Shown: positions 55,183 to 63,745 of the stretch, piece after piece
How positions within the stretch are numbered: the stretch's first letter is position 1
How the letters are laid out: each line of letters opens with the position of its first letter
Source of the DNA: Verticiella alkaliphila
GTDB taxonomy: Bacteria > Pseudomonadota > Gammaproteobacteria > Burkholderiales > Burkholderiaceae_B
Reading direction: 5' to 3'
Assembly (NCBI RefSeq): GCF_018904615.1
Contig: NZ_JADCNH010000021.1
Coordinates: 1-64,000 of the forward strand
Length of the DNA: 64,000 bases
Program-made: the position numbers and the translations under genes
The notes under the pieces: model-generated
Seen by the model: the letters and a program-made list of their open reading frames with translations, nothing else
The model's database searches: none
Told to the model about the DNA's origin: nothing

Positions 55183-56082
55183 TCACTCGCGCTCGCGCGC
55201 CGCGGCCAGCGCCATGGCAATCTCGATGGTCTGGGCGAGGAACGACGAGCCGTCGTCACGCCGATGGCTCAGGATCACTGGAGACACGAAGCCCGGGGCA
55301 TCGAGTGGCACGTAGGCGACATCGGCCCGATGCAGTCGCTGCGCCGATGCAGGCACGAGGGTGAGCCCCAATCCCGCCGCCACCAGCCCGAGCGCCGTCT
55401 GCAACTCGTTCGCCTCATGCACCACGTCCAGCCCGTGCCCGGCAGCGCGGAACAGGCCGGCCACGTGATCCGCATAGCTGGGGCGAGGCCGGGCGGGATA
55501 CAGGATGAAGGGCTCGGCAGCCACCTGGACGGCGGTGAGATGCGGCTGCGCCGCCAGGGGCGAGCCCACCGGCACCGCCACCACCAGGGGCTCGGTCATG
55601 ACGATGCGCTGCGCCACCGCCGCATCCTGGATCACGATCCGCCCGACACCGATGTCGATACGCCCGTCCTTGAGCGCCTGCACCTGCTGCATGGTGGTCA
55701 TCTCGGCAAGGCCGACCTGCACGTCATCCTGGCCCTGGCGCAGTTCCCGGATGAGGTCCGGCACGAAGCCATACAGCGTGGATGGCACAAAGCCCACGCC
55801 GAACCAGCGCTGCCCACTCTCGCCCAGCCGGCGCGTGCCCGCCACGAGCTCGTCGAGCCGCGCCGTGAGCTGCAGTGAGTGCTCGAGAAAGAACCGGCCG
55901 GCCTCGGTCAGGCGCAGCGCGCGCTGGGAGCGGTCGAAAAGCGTCACCCCCAGCTCGTCTTCGAGTTGTCGCATCTGCCGGCTCAGCGGCGGCTGCGCCA
56001 TGTGCAGACGCTCGGCCGCGCGCGTGATGTTGAGCTCCTGGGCGACGGCCTGGAAGTAGCGCAGATGACGGAGTTCCACCAT
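55183..56082 (-). CDS. catR: LysR-type regulator of the cat genes (CatR/CatM-like)
   Basis: A 299-residue LTTR. The helix-turn-helix runs MVELRHLRYFQAVAQELNITRAAERLHMAQPPLSRQMRQLE in the first ~42 residues; ITRAAERLHMAQPPLSRQ is characteristic of the CatR/BenM/CatM subgroup that binds cis,cis-muconate. Its effector domain spans ~90-299. ATG 56082 with GGAGGG directly upstream fixes the start. It faces catB with 95 bp between, as usual for this regulator, which would activate catBC when muconate accumulates. The assignment to catR rests on the neighbours and the subgroup motif. Confidence 0.85.
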   Translation of the reverse strand: MVELRHLRYFQAVAQELNITRAAERLHMAQPPLSRQMRQLEDELGVTLFDRSQRALRLTEAGRFFLEHSLQLTARLDELVAGTRRLGESGQRWFGVGFVPSTLYGFVPDLIRELRQGQDDVQVGLAEMTTMQQVQALKDGRIDIGVGRIVIQDAAVAQRIVMTEPLVVAVPVGSPLAAQPHLTAVQVAAEPFILYPARPRPSYADHVAGLFRAAGHGLDVVHEANELQTALGLVAAGLGLTLVPASAQRLHRADVAYVPLDAPGFVSPVILSHRRDDGSSFLAQTIEIAMALAAARERE

Positions 56083-56095
56083 ACCCTCCAGGTAT
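56081..56095 (-). promoter_or_regulatory. CatM/BenM-type operator ATAC-N7-GTAT
   Basis: An exact ATAC-N7-GTAT dyad overlapping the catR start codon, in the divergent catR-catB space. It is the known recognition pattern of the CatM/BenM subgroup. A related ATAC-N5-GTAT lies at 56141-56153, near a weak TTGGGA-17-TATCTG catB promoter (56128-56156). Confidence 0.6.
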
Positions 56096-56140
56096 GAAAC
56101 CCTGCGAATATAGTCTTGGACCCTAGGTTGGGACAACGAC

Positions 56141-56153
56141 ATACTGCGCGTAT
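56141..56153 (+). promoter_or_regulatory. Second ATAC/GTAT dyad near the catB promoter
   Basis: ATACTGCGCGTAT has the same half-sites as the upstream operator but only 5 bp between them. It overlaps the proposed catB -35/-10 spacer, so binding here could repress or position the activator. Weaker evidence than the N7 site. Confidence 0.35.
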
Positions 56154-56177
56154 CTGACGTTTACCTTCGAGCCGAGT

Positions 56178-57323
56178 ATGACGCCTGTTCGCATCACTGC
56201 CATCGAGGCCATCCTGGTGGACCTGCCCACCATCCGGGCCCACCAGTTGGCCATGACGGTCATGCACCGGCAGACGCTGGTCATTGTGCGTCTGCTGGCC
56301 GATGACGGCATCGAGGGCATTGGCGAAGCCACGACCATCGGCGGGCTGGCCTACGGCGACGAAAGCCCCGAGGGCATGAAGCTCGCCATCGACACCTATC
56401 TTGCGCCCTTGCTGATCGGCCAGGATGCGAGCAACGTGCACGCCGCCATGCAGCGCCTGGAGGCGGGCGCGAGGGGCAATCGTTGCGCCAAGTCGGCCCT
56501 CGAGACCGCGCTGCTCGATGCGCAGGCGCGCCGACTGGACGTCTCCCTCGCCACCTTGCTGGGCGGTGCCGTGCGCACGCGCCTGCCCACGCTGTGGACG
56601 CTCGCGAGCGGCGACACCGAGCGCGACATCGCGGAAGCCGAGCAGCTTCTCGCCGAGCGCCGGCACGACACCTTCAAGCTCAAGATCGGCCGGCGCGCGA
56701 TTGCCGACGACGTGCGCCACGTCACCCGCATCAAGACGGCGCTGGGCGATCGCGCCCGCGTGACGGTGGACGTGAACCAGGCCTGGAACGAAGCCGACGC
56801 GGCCCGCGCCATCGCCAATCTCGAAGCCGCCGGCGTGGACCTCATCGAGCAGCCCCTGCCCCGCGACGATCGCGCGGGCCTCGCTCGCCTGGCCGCCCGA
56901 TTCGTGGTGCCGATCATGGCCGACGAGGCGCTGTGCACGCCGCAGGACGCCTTCGACCTTGGCTGCCGCGGCGCCGCCGATGTCGCGGCCTTGAAGATCG
57001 CCAAATCCGGCGGGCCGTACGCCGTCTTGCGCACCGCCTTCGTGGCCGACGCCGCCGGCATGGCCTTGTATGGCGGCACGCTGCTCGAAGGCAGCGTGGG
57101 CAGCATCGCCGCGGCCCACGCCTTCAGCACCCTGCCCCGGCTGGCCTGGGGCACGGAGCTCTTCGGCCCGCTGCTGCTCACGGAAGACATCGTCACCGAA
57201 CGCCCGGTGTATCGCGAGTTCTGCCTGGAGTTGCCGCAAGGCCCGGGCCTGGGGCTCACGCTGGACGAAGACAAGCTCGCCCACTACCGCCGCGACAAGG
57301 GCACCGCGCCCGCCGCGCGCTGA
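56178..57323 (+). CDS. catB: Muconate cycloisomerase
   Basis: A 381-residue enolase-superfamily enzyme that converts cis,cis-muconate to muconolactone in catechol degradation. The KxK pair is Lys167/Lys169 (TFKLKIG), metal ligands Asp198 (VDVNQAW), Glu224 (LIEQPLP) and Asp249 (MADEA), and the opposite Lys273 (LKIAKSGG). The N-terminal capping domain includes GEATTIGG, typical of muconate/chloromuconate cycloisomerases. It lies 14 bp before catC in a catBC operon. Substrate preference for chloromuconate cannot be ruled out from sequence. Confidence 0.95.
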   Translation: MTPVRITAIEAILVDLPTIRAHQLAMTVMHRQTLVIVRLLADDGIEGIGEATTIGGLAYGDESPEGMKLAIDTYLAPLLIGQDASNVHAAMQRLEAGARGNRCAKSALETALLDAQARRLDVSLATLLGGAVRTRLPTLWTLASGDTERDIAEAEQLLAERRHDTFKLKIGRRAIADDVRHVTRIKTALGDRARVTVDVNQAWNEADAARAIANLEAAGVDLIEQPLPRDDRAGLARLAARFVVPIMADEALCTPQDAFDLGCRGAADVAALKIAKSGGPYAVLRTAFVADAAGMALYGGTLLEGSVGSIAAAHAFSTLPRLAWGTELFGPLLLTEDIVTERPVYREFCLELPQGPGLGLTLDEDKLAHYRRDKGTAPAAR

Positions 57324-57337
57324 CCGAGGAGATCGAC

Positions 57338-57616
57338 ATGCTGTTCCTGGTTCGCATGGATGTGAACATCCCCACCACCCTGCCCAAGGCCGAAGCCGAC
57401 GCCATCAAGGCTGCCGAGAAGGATTACTCCCAAGCCCTGCAGCGCTCGGGCAAATGGCCGCACATTTATCGCGTGGTGGGTGAATACGCCAACTACAGCG
57501 TCTTCGATGTGGCGTCCAACGACGAGCTGCACACGCTGCTCTCCGGGCTGCCGCTCTTTCCGTACATGAAGATCCATGTGACCCCGCTCGCGCGTCACCC
57601 CTCGGCCATTGCCTGA
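57338..57616 (+). CDS. catC: Muconolactone delta-isomerase
   Basis: A 92-residue protein, the small decameric isomerase that turns muconolactone into beta-ketoadipate enol-lactone. Segments MLFLVRMDVNIP, WPHIYRVVGEYANYSVFDV and LPLFPYMKIHVTPLARHPS are conserved. GAGGAG 6 bp before ATG 57338 sets the start. It directly follows catB. catA and catD are not in the window. Confidence 0.96.
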   Translation: MLFLVRMDVNIPTTLPKAEADAIKAAEKDYSQALQRSGKWPHIYRVVGEYANYSVFDVASNDELHTLLSGLPLFPYMKIHVTPLARHPSAIA

Positions 57617-57655
57617 GCCACAAACGCCCTTCCCGATAACGATACGAGAGACACC

Positions 57656-58630
57656 ATGATGACCCGCCGTTCCTTTGCCCTCCTTGCCCTCGCCGCCGGC
57701 CTCAGCGCGGCCGCACCCGTGCTGGCAGCGGATTTCCCGAGCCAGCCGCTGCGCTGGGTCGTGCCCTTCCCGCCCGGTGGCGCGATGGACGTGATCGCGC
57801 GCACCATGAGCGAGTCGGTCTCGCGCACCCTGGGCCAGCCGGTGGTGGTGGAGAACCGTTCCGGCGCGGGTGGCAACATCGGCGCGGCCTACGCGGCCGG
57901 CGCGCCGGCCGATGGCCACACCATCATGATCGCGGCCAACGGCATGGCGGTGAATCCGGCGCTCTACAGCAACCTCACCTACGACCCGATCCAGTCGTTC
58001 GCTCCGATCTCGCTGCTGGCGATCGTGCCCAACATCCTGGTCGCCAATCCGCAACGCTCGCCGGCCAAGACCGTGCAGGAAGTCATCGACCTCGCCAAGC
58101 AGAAGCCCGGTCACTACACCTACGCCTCGGCCGGCGTGGGCACGTCCATCCACCTCGCGGGCGAACTCTTCGTCTCTATGAGCGGCGTGGACATGCTGCA
58201 CGTGCCCTACAAGGGCAGCGGCCCCGCGGTGGCAGATCTGCTGGGCGGCCAGGTGGACTACATGTTCGACAGCATCACGTCGGCCAAGCCGCACGTGGAT
58301 GCCGGCCGCCTCAACGCGATCGCGGTGACCACTGAGAAGCGCTCCAGCGCGATGCCGAATCTGCCCACCGTGGCCGAGAGCGGCCTGCCCGGCTACAACC
58401 TCTCGCCCTGGTTCGGCGTCTTTGCCCCCGCAGGCACGCCGCAACCTGTGCTGGACACGCTGCACGCCGCCATGATGAAGGCGCTCGAGGAGCCGCGCGT
58501 GCAGGAGACGCTCGCGTCCATCGGCGCCGAGCGCATCGGCAGCACGCCCGACGCCTTGCGTGATCACCTCGCCGAGGAGACGGCGCAGTGGAAGACGATC
58601 GTCGCCGAGCGCGGCATCAAGGCGATGTAA
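57656..58630 (+). CDS. Bug-family receptor in the cat cluster
   Basis: A 324-residue periplasmic binding protein. Signal peptide MMTRRSFALLALAAGLSAAA then PVLAADF. Bug motifs WVVPFPPGGAMDVIART, VVENRSGAGGNIGAAY, HVPYKGSGPAVADLLGG and GVFAPAGTPQPVLDTL. It starts 39 bp after catC on the same strand, so it is probably co-transcribed. A plausible ligand is an aromatic or muconate-type acid feeding the pathway. No TctAB partner is adjacent. The start is either of two adjacent ATGs (57656, 57659). Confidence 0.9.
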   Translation: MMTRRSFALLALAAGLSAAAPVLAADFPSQPLRWVVPFPPGGAMDVIARTMSESVSRTLGQPVVVENRSGAGGNIGAAYAAGAPADGHTIMIAANGMAVNPALYSNLTYDPIQSFAPISLLAIVPNILVANPQRSPAKTVQEVIDLAKQKPGHYTYASAGVGTSIHLAGELFVSMSGVDMLHVPYKGSGPAVADLLGGQVDYMFDSITSAKPHVDAGRLNAIAVTTEKRSSAMPNLPTVAESGLPGYNLSPWFGVFAPAGTPQPVLDTLHAAMMKALEEPRVQETLASIGAERIGSTPDALRDHLAEETAQWKTIVAERGIKAM

Positions 58631-58730
58631 GGCGGTTGGCGGCGACGCGGATCGAACCCCCGGGGCGGCGCATCGCCAGCCCCGGAATTCGAGTACTGTG
58701 AGCGCTTTCCCTCCTCACCTGTCCGCCGCC

Positions 58731-59168
58731 ATGGTCGTCACCGACGTCTCGCGTCTCCCTGTGCTTCTCGCCGTGACGATCGGCCCGGCGGATGCGGAAT
58801 CCACCGAAGCCGCTCAGGCGGTCTGGCGCGCCTTGCTGCAGGCGGGAACGCCCTTCGCGGCGCTGCAAGTCTACGTGGATCAGGATGCCGCGCAGCAGAT
58901 CGGCAGCATGGATGACGTGGCCACCTGGCTGGCCGCGCAACCGACAGGCAGCGTCCAGCCCTGGGCCGTTGCCCGCGTCGTTCTCGATTGGCAGGCCGTC
59001 ATCCCGGCCTTGCGTCCGGCACTCGAGTGGCCGCTTCAGGACTTTCCCGACATTCTCAGCGCCTTGCGCTGGCTACAGACAGAGGCGCTGTCGCCACGCG
59101 GCCACGCCCTCTCGCTGGAAGGCACGGCCAGCGCGATTGCCGGCCTGTGCTGGCAGGCCGACGTCTAA
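58731..59168 (+). CDS. Hypothetical protein
   Basis: A 145-residue protein with no motif I recognise. It has predicted alternating helices, no signal peptide and no membrane segment. It is rich in Ala, Gln, Trp and Asp, with a conserved-looking core ALEWPLQDFPDILSALRWLQTEAL. ATG 58731 has no clear ribosome-binding site; a GTG at 58699 is an alternative. It ends 6 bp before a convergent ABC permease gene. Coding is supported by frame use similar to neighbours, but function is unknown. Confidence 0.5.
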   Translation: MVVTDVSRLPVLLAVTIGPADAESTEAAQAVWRALLQAGTPFAALQVYVDQDAAQQIGSMDDVATWLAAQPTGSVQPWAVARVVLDWQAVIPALRPALEWPLQDFPDILSALRWLQTEALSPRGHALSLEGTASAIAGLCWQADV

Positions 59169-59174
59169 GTCCGC

Positions 59175-59951
59175 TCAGACGCGATCCGCGCGCGCCAGGT
59201 GGTTCTCCAGTCGGCGCAAGCCGATGGTGAGCAGGAACGTCATGAGCCAGTACGCAAACGCGATCGCGAGATACGGCTCCCAGTAGCGTCCGTAGGCGCC
59301 GGCCACGGTACGGGCGGCGTAGGCCATCTCGGCCAGCCCGATCGCCGACACGAGCGAGGTGTCCTTCAGCAGCGAGATCATGTTGTTACCCAGCGGCGGC
59401 AACATGCGACGGAACGCCTGGGGCAGGACGATAAAGCGCATCACCTGAAGCGGCGACATGCCCAGCGACATGCCGGCGAACCGCTGGCCCCGCGAAATGG
59501 ACTGGATGCCGGCCCGGAAGACCTCGGACGTATAGGCCGAGGCATTGAGCGTCAAGGCTGCAACCCCGGAAATGAGGGCGCCGTGATTCTGCTTGAGCGT
59601 TCGCGCCAGATCGCCGGAGATCAGCCAGCCCTCCGTGGGGTGGATGAATAGCGGCACCACGGCGAAGTGCATCAGGAGGATCTGCACGAAGAGTGGCGTG
59701 CCGCGCAGAAAGCTCACATAGACGGTCGAAGGCCAACGCAGCACATACTTGCACAGGCTCTTGAGCGGCTGGTGCGACGCATCCGCCAGGCGCGCCAACG
59801 CTACCAGCAGCCCGAGGCTGAACCCGAGCACGACGCAGGTGATGGTCATGCCGACCGTGACCATCGCGCCTTGCCAGAAGAGGCTCTTGTATTCGACCAG
59901 AATGTCGGGGCGAAACCACCCGAACCATTCCACGGGAAGGGTATCGTTCAT
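59175..59951 (-). CDS. Polar amino acid ABC transporter permease
   Basis: A 258-residue inner-membrane protein of the HisM/GlnP family with about five helices. The EAA loop that contacts the ATPase is visible as GMSLGMSPLQVMRFIVLPQAFRRMLPPLGN. A Sec-independent N-terminal helix, MVTVGMTITCVVLGF, marks the domain start. It lies downstream of a family 3 amino-acid-binding protein gene (118 bp apart) on the same strand. No ATPase gene is adjacent in the window. Confidence 0.92.
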   Translation of the reverse strand: MNDTLPVEWFGWFRPDILVEYKSLFWQGAMVTVGMTITCVVLGFSLGLLVALARLADASHQPLKSLCKYVLRWPSTVYVSFLRGTPLFVQILLMHFAVVPLFIHPTEGWLISGDLARTLKQNHGALISGVAALTLNASAYTSEVFRAGIQSISRGQRFAGMSLGMSPLQVMRFIVLPQAFRRMLPPLGNNMISLLKDTSLVSAIGLAEMAYAARTVAGAYGRYWEPYLAIAFAYWLMTFLLTIGLRRLENHLARADRV

Positions 59952-60069
59952 GGCATTGGGAGATCAGGAGATGGCCGCGGCGCGGGCTGCGCACGTTGCA
60001 AACGGTGCGCGTAGCCCCACGCTGCGACAGGAAAGAGCACGGGCCGCAGATGCGCCCGTCAGCATCGCA

Positions 60070-60846
60070 TCACTGCGCGCGGTATTCCTGCTTGAACCAC
60101 TTCTGGTAGAGCGTGTTGTAGGTGCCGTCAGCGCGGATCGCGGCGAGGCCCGCGTCCAGTTGCTCGCGCAGGGCATCATCGCCCTTGCGCACGACGATGC
60201 CGAAGTGCTCCTTCGGGAAGTCGGGATCCTCGACCACCTTCAGGCCGGGCGTCTGCGCGACGCGGTAGGCGATCACGCCGTTGTCACCGATCGCGGCATC
60301 CACGCCGCCCGACGCGAGCTCGGAGATGATGAGCGGCGTACTCTCGAAGCGGCGAATGTCCTGGCTCGCCTTGCCCAGCAGGCGGCTCACCACGTCGTCG
60401 GCCGTCGAGCCGCTCACCACGGACACCTTCTTGCCCTTGATGTCGTCCAGGGACTTCACGGCGCTGCTCTCGGGCACCGCGATGAGCTGGCGCGCGTCGA
60501 AGTACGGCTGCGTGAAGTCGAAGCTCTGCTTGCGACGATCGTTGATGGTGACACCCGAGATCACCGCGTCCACATCGCCGTTGTTCAAGGCGGCGAAGAT
60601 GCTGCTGAAGGGCGTGTTCACGATGCGCAGCGTCATGCCTTGCTTCTGCGCGATGGCGTTGATGACGTCGATGTCGAAACCGACGACCTGCCGCGTGTTG
60701 TCTTCGAACGCGAACGGCGCGTAGGTGGCGCTGGAGCCGACGACGACGGTGCGGGCAGCCGCCTGGGCCAGCGCAGGCTGGGCGGACACGAGCAGGGCAG
60801 CGGCGCAGGCGAACATCGCCGCGCGGCGAGAGAAGGAGAAAGTCAT
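60070..60846 (-). CDS. Amino acid ABC transporter substrate-binding protein
   Basis: A 258-residue periplasmic binding protein with a signal peptide (MTFSFSRRAAMFACAAALLVSAQPALA). The family 3 features are YAPFAFEDNTRQVVGFDIDVINAIA, DAVISGVTINDRRKQSFDFTQPYF and GTYNTLYQKWF at the end. It likely binds a polar amino acid such as glutamine, glutamate or a basic one. ATG 60846 is chosen for the signal peptide. It precedes the permease gene and follows the ribosomal alpha operon after a weak terminator. Confidence 0.92.
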   Translation of the reverse strand: MTFSFSRRAAMFACAAALLVSAQPALAQAAARTVVVGSSATYAPFAFEDNTRQVVGFDIDVINAIAQKQGMTLRIVNTPFSSIFAALNNGDVDAVISGVTINDRRKQSFDFTQPYFDARQLIAVPESSAVKSLDDIKGKKVSVVSGSTADDVVSRLLGKASQDIRRFESTPLIISELASGGVDAAIGDNGVIAYRVAQTPGLKVVEDPDFPKEHFGIVVRKGDDALREQLDAGLAAIRADGTYNTLYQKWFKQEYRAQ

Positions 60847-60903
60847 GGGAGGCGATGAAGGAAGGGAGGGGTACGGCAAGGGTCGGGCGAGCCAACAAAC
60901 GAA

Positions 60904-60927
60904 AAAACCTCGCGCGGGAGGGCTTTT
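60904..60927 (-). terminator. Terminator candidate after rplQ
   Basis: On the minus strand a CCTC/GAGG stem with flanking AAAA/TTTT pairing is followed by TTTTTT (60907-60902), 35 bp past the rplQ stop. The GC stem is short, so termination may be partial. Confidence 0.5.
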
Positions 60928-60961
60928 CAGATTGCCCGGGCGTCTCGAGGACGCACGTGAC

Positions 60962-61354
60962 TTAAGCGGCTTCGGCTTCTTCCGCTTCGACGGGCTCGGG
61001 ACGGTCCACGAGTTCCATGAAGGCCATCGGGGCGTTGTCGCCCTGGCGGAAGCCCATCTTCAGAACACGGGTGTAGCCGCCGTTGCGCTCGGCAAAGCGC
61101 GGGGCGATCTCGTTGAAGAGCTTGGTGACGGCGTCACGATCACGCAGGCGGGCGAAGGCCAGACGGCGGTTGGCGACGGAGTCGGTCTTGCCGATCGTGA
61201 TGAGGGGCTCGATCACGCGGCGCAGTTCCTTGGCCTTGGGCAGCGTGGTCTTGATGGCTTCGTGCGTGATCAGCGCGACGGCCATGTTGCGGAACATGGC
61301 AAGACGGTGGCTGCTGGTACGGTTGAGCTTGCGAAGGCCGTGACGATGGCGCAT
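60962..61354 (-). CDS. rplQ: 50S ribosomal protein bL17
   Basis: 130 residues: [20 protein letters not shown], the invariant bL17 start, then [24 protein letters not shown]. An acidic Glu/Ala tail (VEAEEAEAA) follows. It is the last gene of the alpha operon. It is separated from rpoA by a 238-bp gap with two large hairpins, unlike the tight spacing usual for this pair. Confidence 0.98.
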   Translation of the reverse strand: MRHRHGLRKLNRTSSHRLAMFRNMAVALITHEAIKTTLPKAKELRRVIEPLITIGKTDSVANRRLAFARLRDRDAVTKLFNEIAPRFAERNGGYTRVLKMGFRQGDNAPMAFMELVDRPEPVEAEEAEAA

Positions 61355-61491
61355 GGTTGTTTCCTTGATTGAATCTAGGGTTGAAGCGATGGGGTTGTCT
61401 TGACCCTGTCGCTATGATGTCCAGCTCTTCTATCGGTCTATGCCGCGGGCCGGTAAAACGCGCGATTCTACTACGCTTTCGGGATATTGAA

Positions 61492-61522
61492 AAGGCCGCA
61501 GCACATGACATGCTGCGGCCTT
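61492..61522 (-). terminator. Intrinsic-terminator-like hairpin between rpoA and rplQ
   Basis: AAGGCCGCAGCA (61492-61503) and TGCTGCGGCCTT (61511-61522) form a perfect 12-bp stem with a 7-nt loop. On the minus strand the sequence continues TTTTCAATATC. Confidence 0.7.
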
Positions 61523-61545
61523 CGAACGGCAAGATCACGTCACCG

Positions 61546-61586
61546 GGTGCCCGGCCGGGGCGGCGAAGCCGCCTGGCCTGGGCACC
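61546..61586 (-). other. Second large hairpin directly after rpoA
   Basis: GGTGCC (61546-61551) pairs with GGCACC (61581-61586), enclosing CCGGCC/GGCCTGG and a central GGCGGC-GAA-GCCGCC. It begins 7 bp beyond the rpoA stop. Confidence 0.55.
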
Positions 61587-61592
61587 TCAGGT

Positions 61593-62579
61593 TCAGGGAC
61601 GCTCGAGGCCCAGCGGGGGCCAGTTCTCGAGCTTCATGCCCAAGGTCAGGCCGCGGGCGGCCAGGACTTCCTTGATCTCGTTGAGCGACTTGCGACCCAG
61701 GTTCGGGGTCTTCAGCAGCTCGTTCTCGGTACGCTGGATCAGGTCGCCGATGTAGTAGATGTTCTCGGCCTTCAGGCAGTTGGCCGAGCGCACCGTCAGC
61801 TCCAGGTCATCGACCGGGCGCAACAGGATCGGGTCGATCTGCGGGGCGCCGCGCGAGGGCATGTCGGCCGATTCGGCCGAGCCTTCCAGGGCTGCAAAGA
61901 TCGACAGCTGATCCATCAGGATGCGAGCCGACTGACGCACCGCTTCCTCGGGCGAGATCACGCCGTTGGTTTCGATGTCCAGCACCAGCTTGTCCAGATC
62001 GGTACGCTGCTCGACGCGGGCGTTCTCGACGGCGTAGCTCACGCGCAGCACGGGGCTGTAGGACGCATCCAGAACGATGCGGCCGATGGTGCGGGAGTGG
62101 TCGTCGGCAAAGCCGCGCACGTTGCCGGGCACGTAGCCACGGCCCTTCTCGACCTTGATCTGCATCTCGAGCTTGCCACCTTCGGTGAGATTGGCGAGCA
62201 CGTGTTGCGGATTGATGATCTCGACGTCGTGGGGCAGCTCGATGTCGGCCGCGGTGACCACGCCGGCGCCCGTCTTGCGCAGGGTCAGCGTCACTTCCTC
62301 GCGGTTGTGCAGCTTGAAGACCACGCCCTTCAAGTTCAGCAGCATGTCGACGACGTCTTCACGCACGCCTTCCACGGTGGAGTACTCGTGCAGCACGCCG
62401 GTGATCTGCACTTCGGTGGGGGCGTAGCCCGCCATCGACGAGAGCAGGATGCGACGCAGGGCGTTGCCCAGCGTGTGGCCATAACCGCGCTCGAACGGTT
62501 CCATGACGACACGGGCGTGGTTCTGCCCGATCGCTTCGACGTCGATGCTGCGCGGCTTCAAGAATGCGGCGTTTGCCAT
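61593..62579 (-). CDS. rpoA: RNA polymerase alpha subunit
   Basis: A 328-residue protein. The N-terminal dimerisation/assembly domain includes [20 protein letters not shown] and [22 protein letters not shown] linker follows, then the C-terminal domain ([45 protein letters not shown]) that contacts UP elements and class I activators. Length and both domains are complete. It lies between rpsD and rplQ. Confidence 0.99.
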   Translation of the reverse strand: MANAAFLKPRSIDVEAIGQNHARVVMEPFERGYGHTLGNALRRILLSSMAGYAPTEVQITGVLHEYSTVEGVREDVVDMLLNLKGVVFKLHNREEVTLTLRKTGAGVVTAADIELPHDVEIINPQHVLANLTEGGKLEMQIKVEKGRGYVPGNVRGFADDHSRTIGRIVLDASYSPVLRVSYAVENARVEQRTDLDKLVLDIETNGVISPEEAVRQSARILMDQLSIFAALEGSAESADMPSRGAPQIDPILLRPVDDLELTVRSANCLKAENIYYIGDLIQRTENELLKTPNLGRKSLNEIKEVLAARGLTLGMKLENWPPLGLERP

Positions 62580-62641
62580 GTGACTGCTTCCTTCTCAATA
62601 CCCTCGGCTCGTTACACCGATAAGGCTGATGGAATGAACAA

Positions 62642-62679
62642 CGGGCGGACCGCCTCCCGATGGGAAGGCAGACCGCCCG
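62642..62679 (-). other. Hairpin between rpsD and rpoA
   Basis: CGGGCGG (62642-62648) pairs with CCGCCCG (62673-62679), enclosing GCCTCCC/GGGAAGGC with one extra base. There is no U-run; possibly an mRNA-stability or attenuation element inside the operon. Confidence 0.5.
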
Positions 62680-62692
62680 CAGGGGACTGCAA

Positions 62693-63316
62693 TTAGCGCG
62701 AGTACAGTTCGACGACCATGGACTCGTTGACGTCGCGGGCGACATCAGCGCGGTCCGGAGCCTGCTTGAACGTACCGGTCAGCTTGTTGGCGTCGACGTC
62801 GACCCACTGCGGCATGCCCTGGCTGGCGGCCAGTTGCAGCGCTTCCTGGATACGGCCTTGCTTCTTGGCCTTCTCGCGGATGGAGACGATGTCGCCAGCC
62901 TTCAGGATGATCGACGGGATGTCGGCCGTGTGACCGTTCAGCTCGATGGCGCGGTGGTTCACCAGCTGGCGAGCCTCGGCGCGGGTCGAACCGAAACCCA
63001 TGCGGTAGACGACGTTGTCCAGGCGCGATTCGAGCAGCTGGATCAGCGTTTCGCCGGTGTTGCCACGACGGCGCTCGGCTTCAACGAAGTACTTGCGGAA
63101 CTGCTTTTCCATCAGGCCGTACATGCGCTTGAGCTTCTGCTTCTCGCGCAGCTGCTGACCGTAGTCAGACGTACGAGCACCGGACGTGCGACCGTGCTGG
63201 CCGGGCTTGCTGTCCAGCTTGCACTTGGAATCCAGCGAGCGACGGGCGCTCTTCAGGAACAGATCAGTGCCCTCGCGACGCGAGAGCTTGCACTTGGGAC
63301 CAATATAACGTGCCAC
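62693..63316 (-). CDS. rpsD: 30S ribosomal protein uS4
   Basis: 207 residues: [19 protein letters not shown] at the start and the S4 RNA-binding domain ([40 protein letters not shown]). uS4 nucleates 16S rRNA assembly and, in E. coli, represses its own operon. Zinc-type cysteines are not present beyond Cys9. It is 12 bp downstream of rpsK. Confidence 0.99.
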   Translation of the reverse strand: MARYIGPKCKLSRREGTDLFLKSARRSLDSKCKLDSKPGQHGRTSGARTSDYGQQLREKQKLKRMYGLMEKQFRKYFVEAERRRGNTGETLIQLLESRLDNVVYRMGFGSTRAEARQLVNHRAIELNGHTADIPSIILKAGDIVSIREKAKKQGRIQEALQLAASQGMPQWVDVDANKLTGTFKQAPDRADVARDVNESMVVELYSR

Positions 63317-63328
63317 GTGGAATCCCCT

Positions 63329-63730
63329 TTAGATGCGACGACGCTTGGGCGGCCGGCAGCCGTTGTGCGGCACCGGGGTGACATCGGAGATGCTGGTGAT
63401 CCGGATACCGAGCGCGTTGAGCGCACGGACCGAGGATTCACGGCCGGGGCCGGGACCCTTGATACGGACTTCGAGCGTCTTGATGCCATATTCCAACGCG
63501 ACGCGGCCGGCGCTTTCAGCGGCGACCTGAGCGGCGAAGGGGGTCGACTTGCGCGAGCCTTTGAAGCCTGCGCCACCCGACGTGGCCCACGACAGGGCGT
63601 TGCCCTGGCGGTCCGTGATGGTGATGATGGTGTTGTTGAAGGACGCGTGGACGTGCGCGATGCCGTCCGAGACGTTCTTCTTGACCTTTTTGCGCACACG
63701 CTGCGCGCCGCTACCTTGAGCTTTTGCCAT
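63329..63730 (-). CDS. rpsK: 30S ribosomal protein uS11
   Basis: 133 residues. Conserved segments [40 protein letters not shown] and [13 protein letters not shown], and the basic end CRPPKRRRI. It is part of the 30S platform near the E-site mRNA. It starts 15 bp after rpsM. Confidence 0.99.
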   Translation of the reverse strand: MAKAQGSGAQRVRKKVKKNVSDGIAHVHASFNNTIITITDRQGNALSWATSGGAGFKGSRKSTPFAAQVAAESAGRVALEYGIKTLEVRIKGPGPGRESSVRALNALGIRITSISDVTPVPHNGCRPPKRRRI

Positions 63731-63745
63731 GATGTGGGATCCTGA

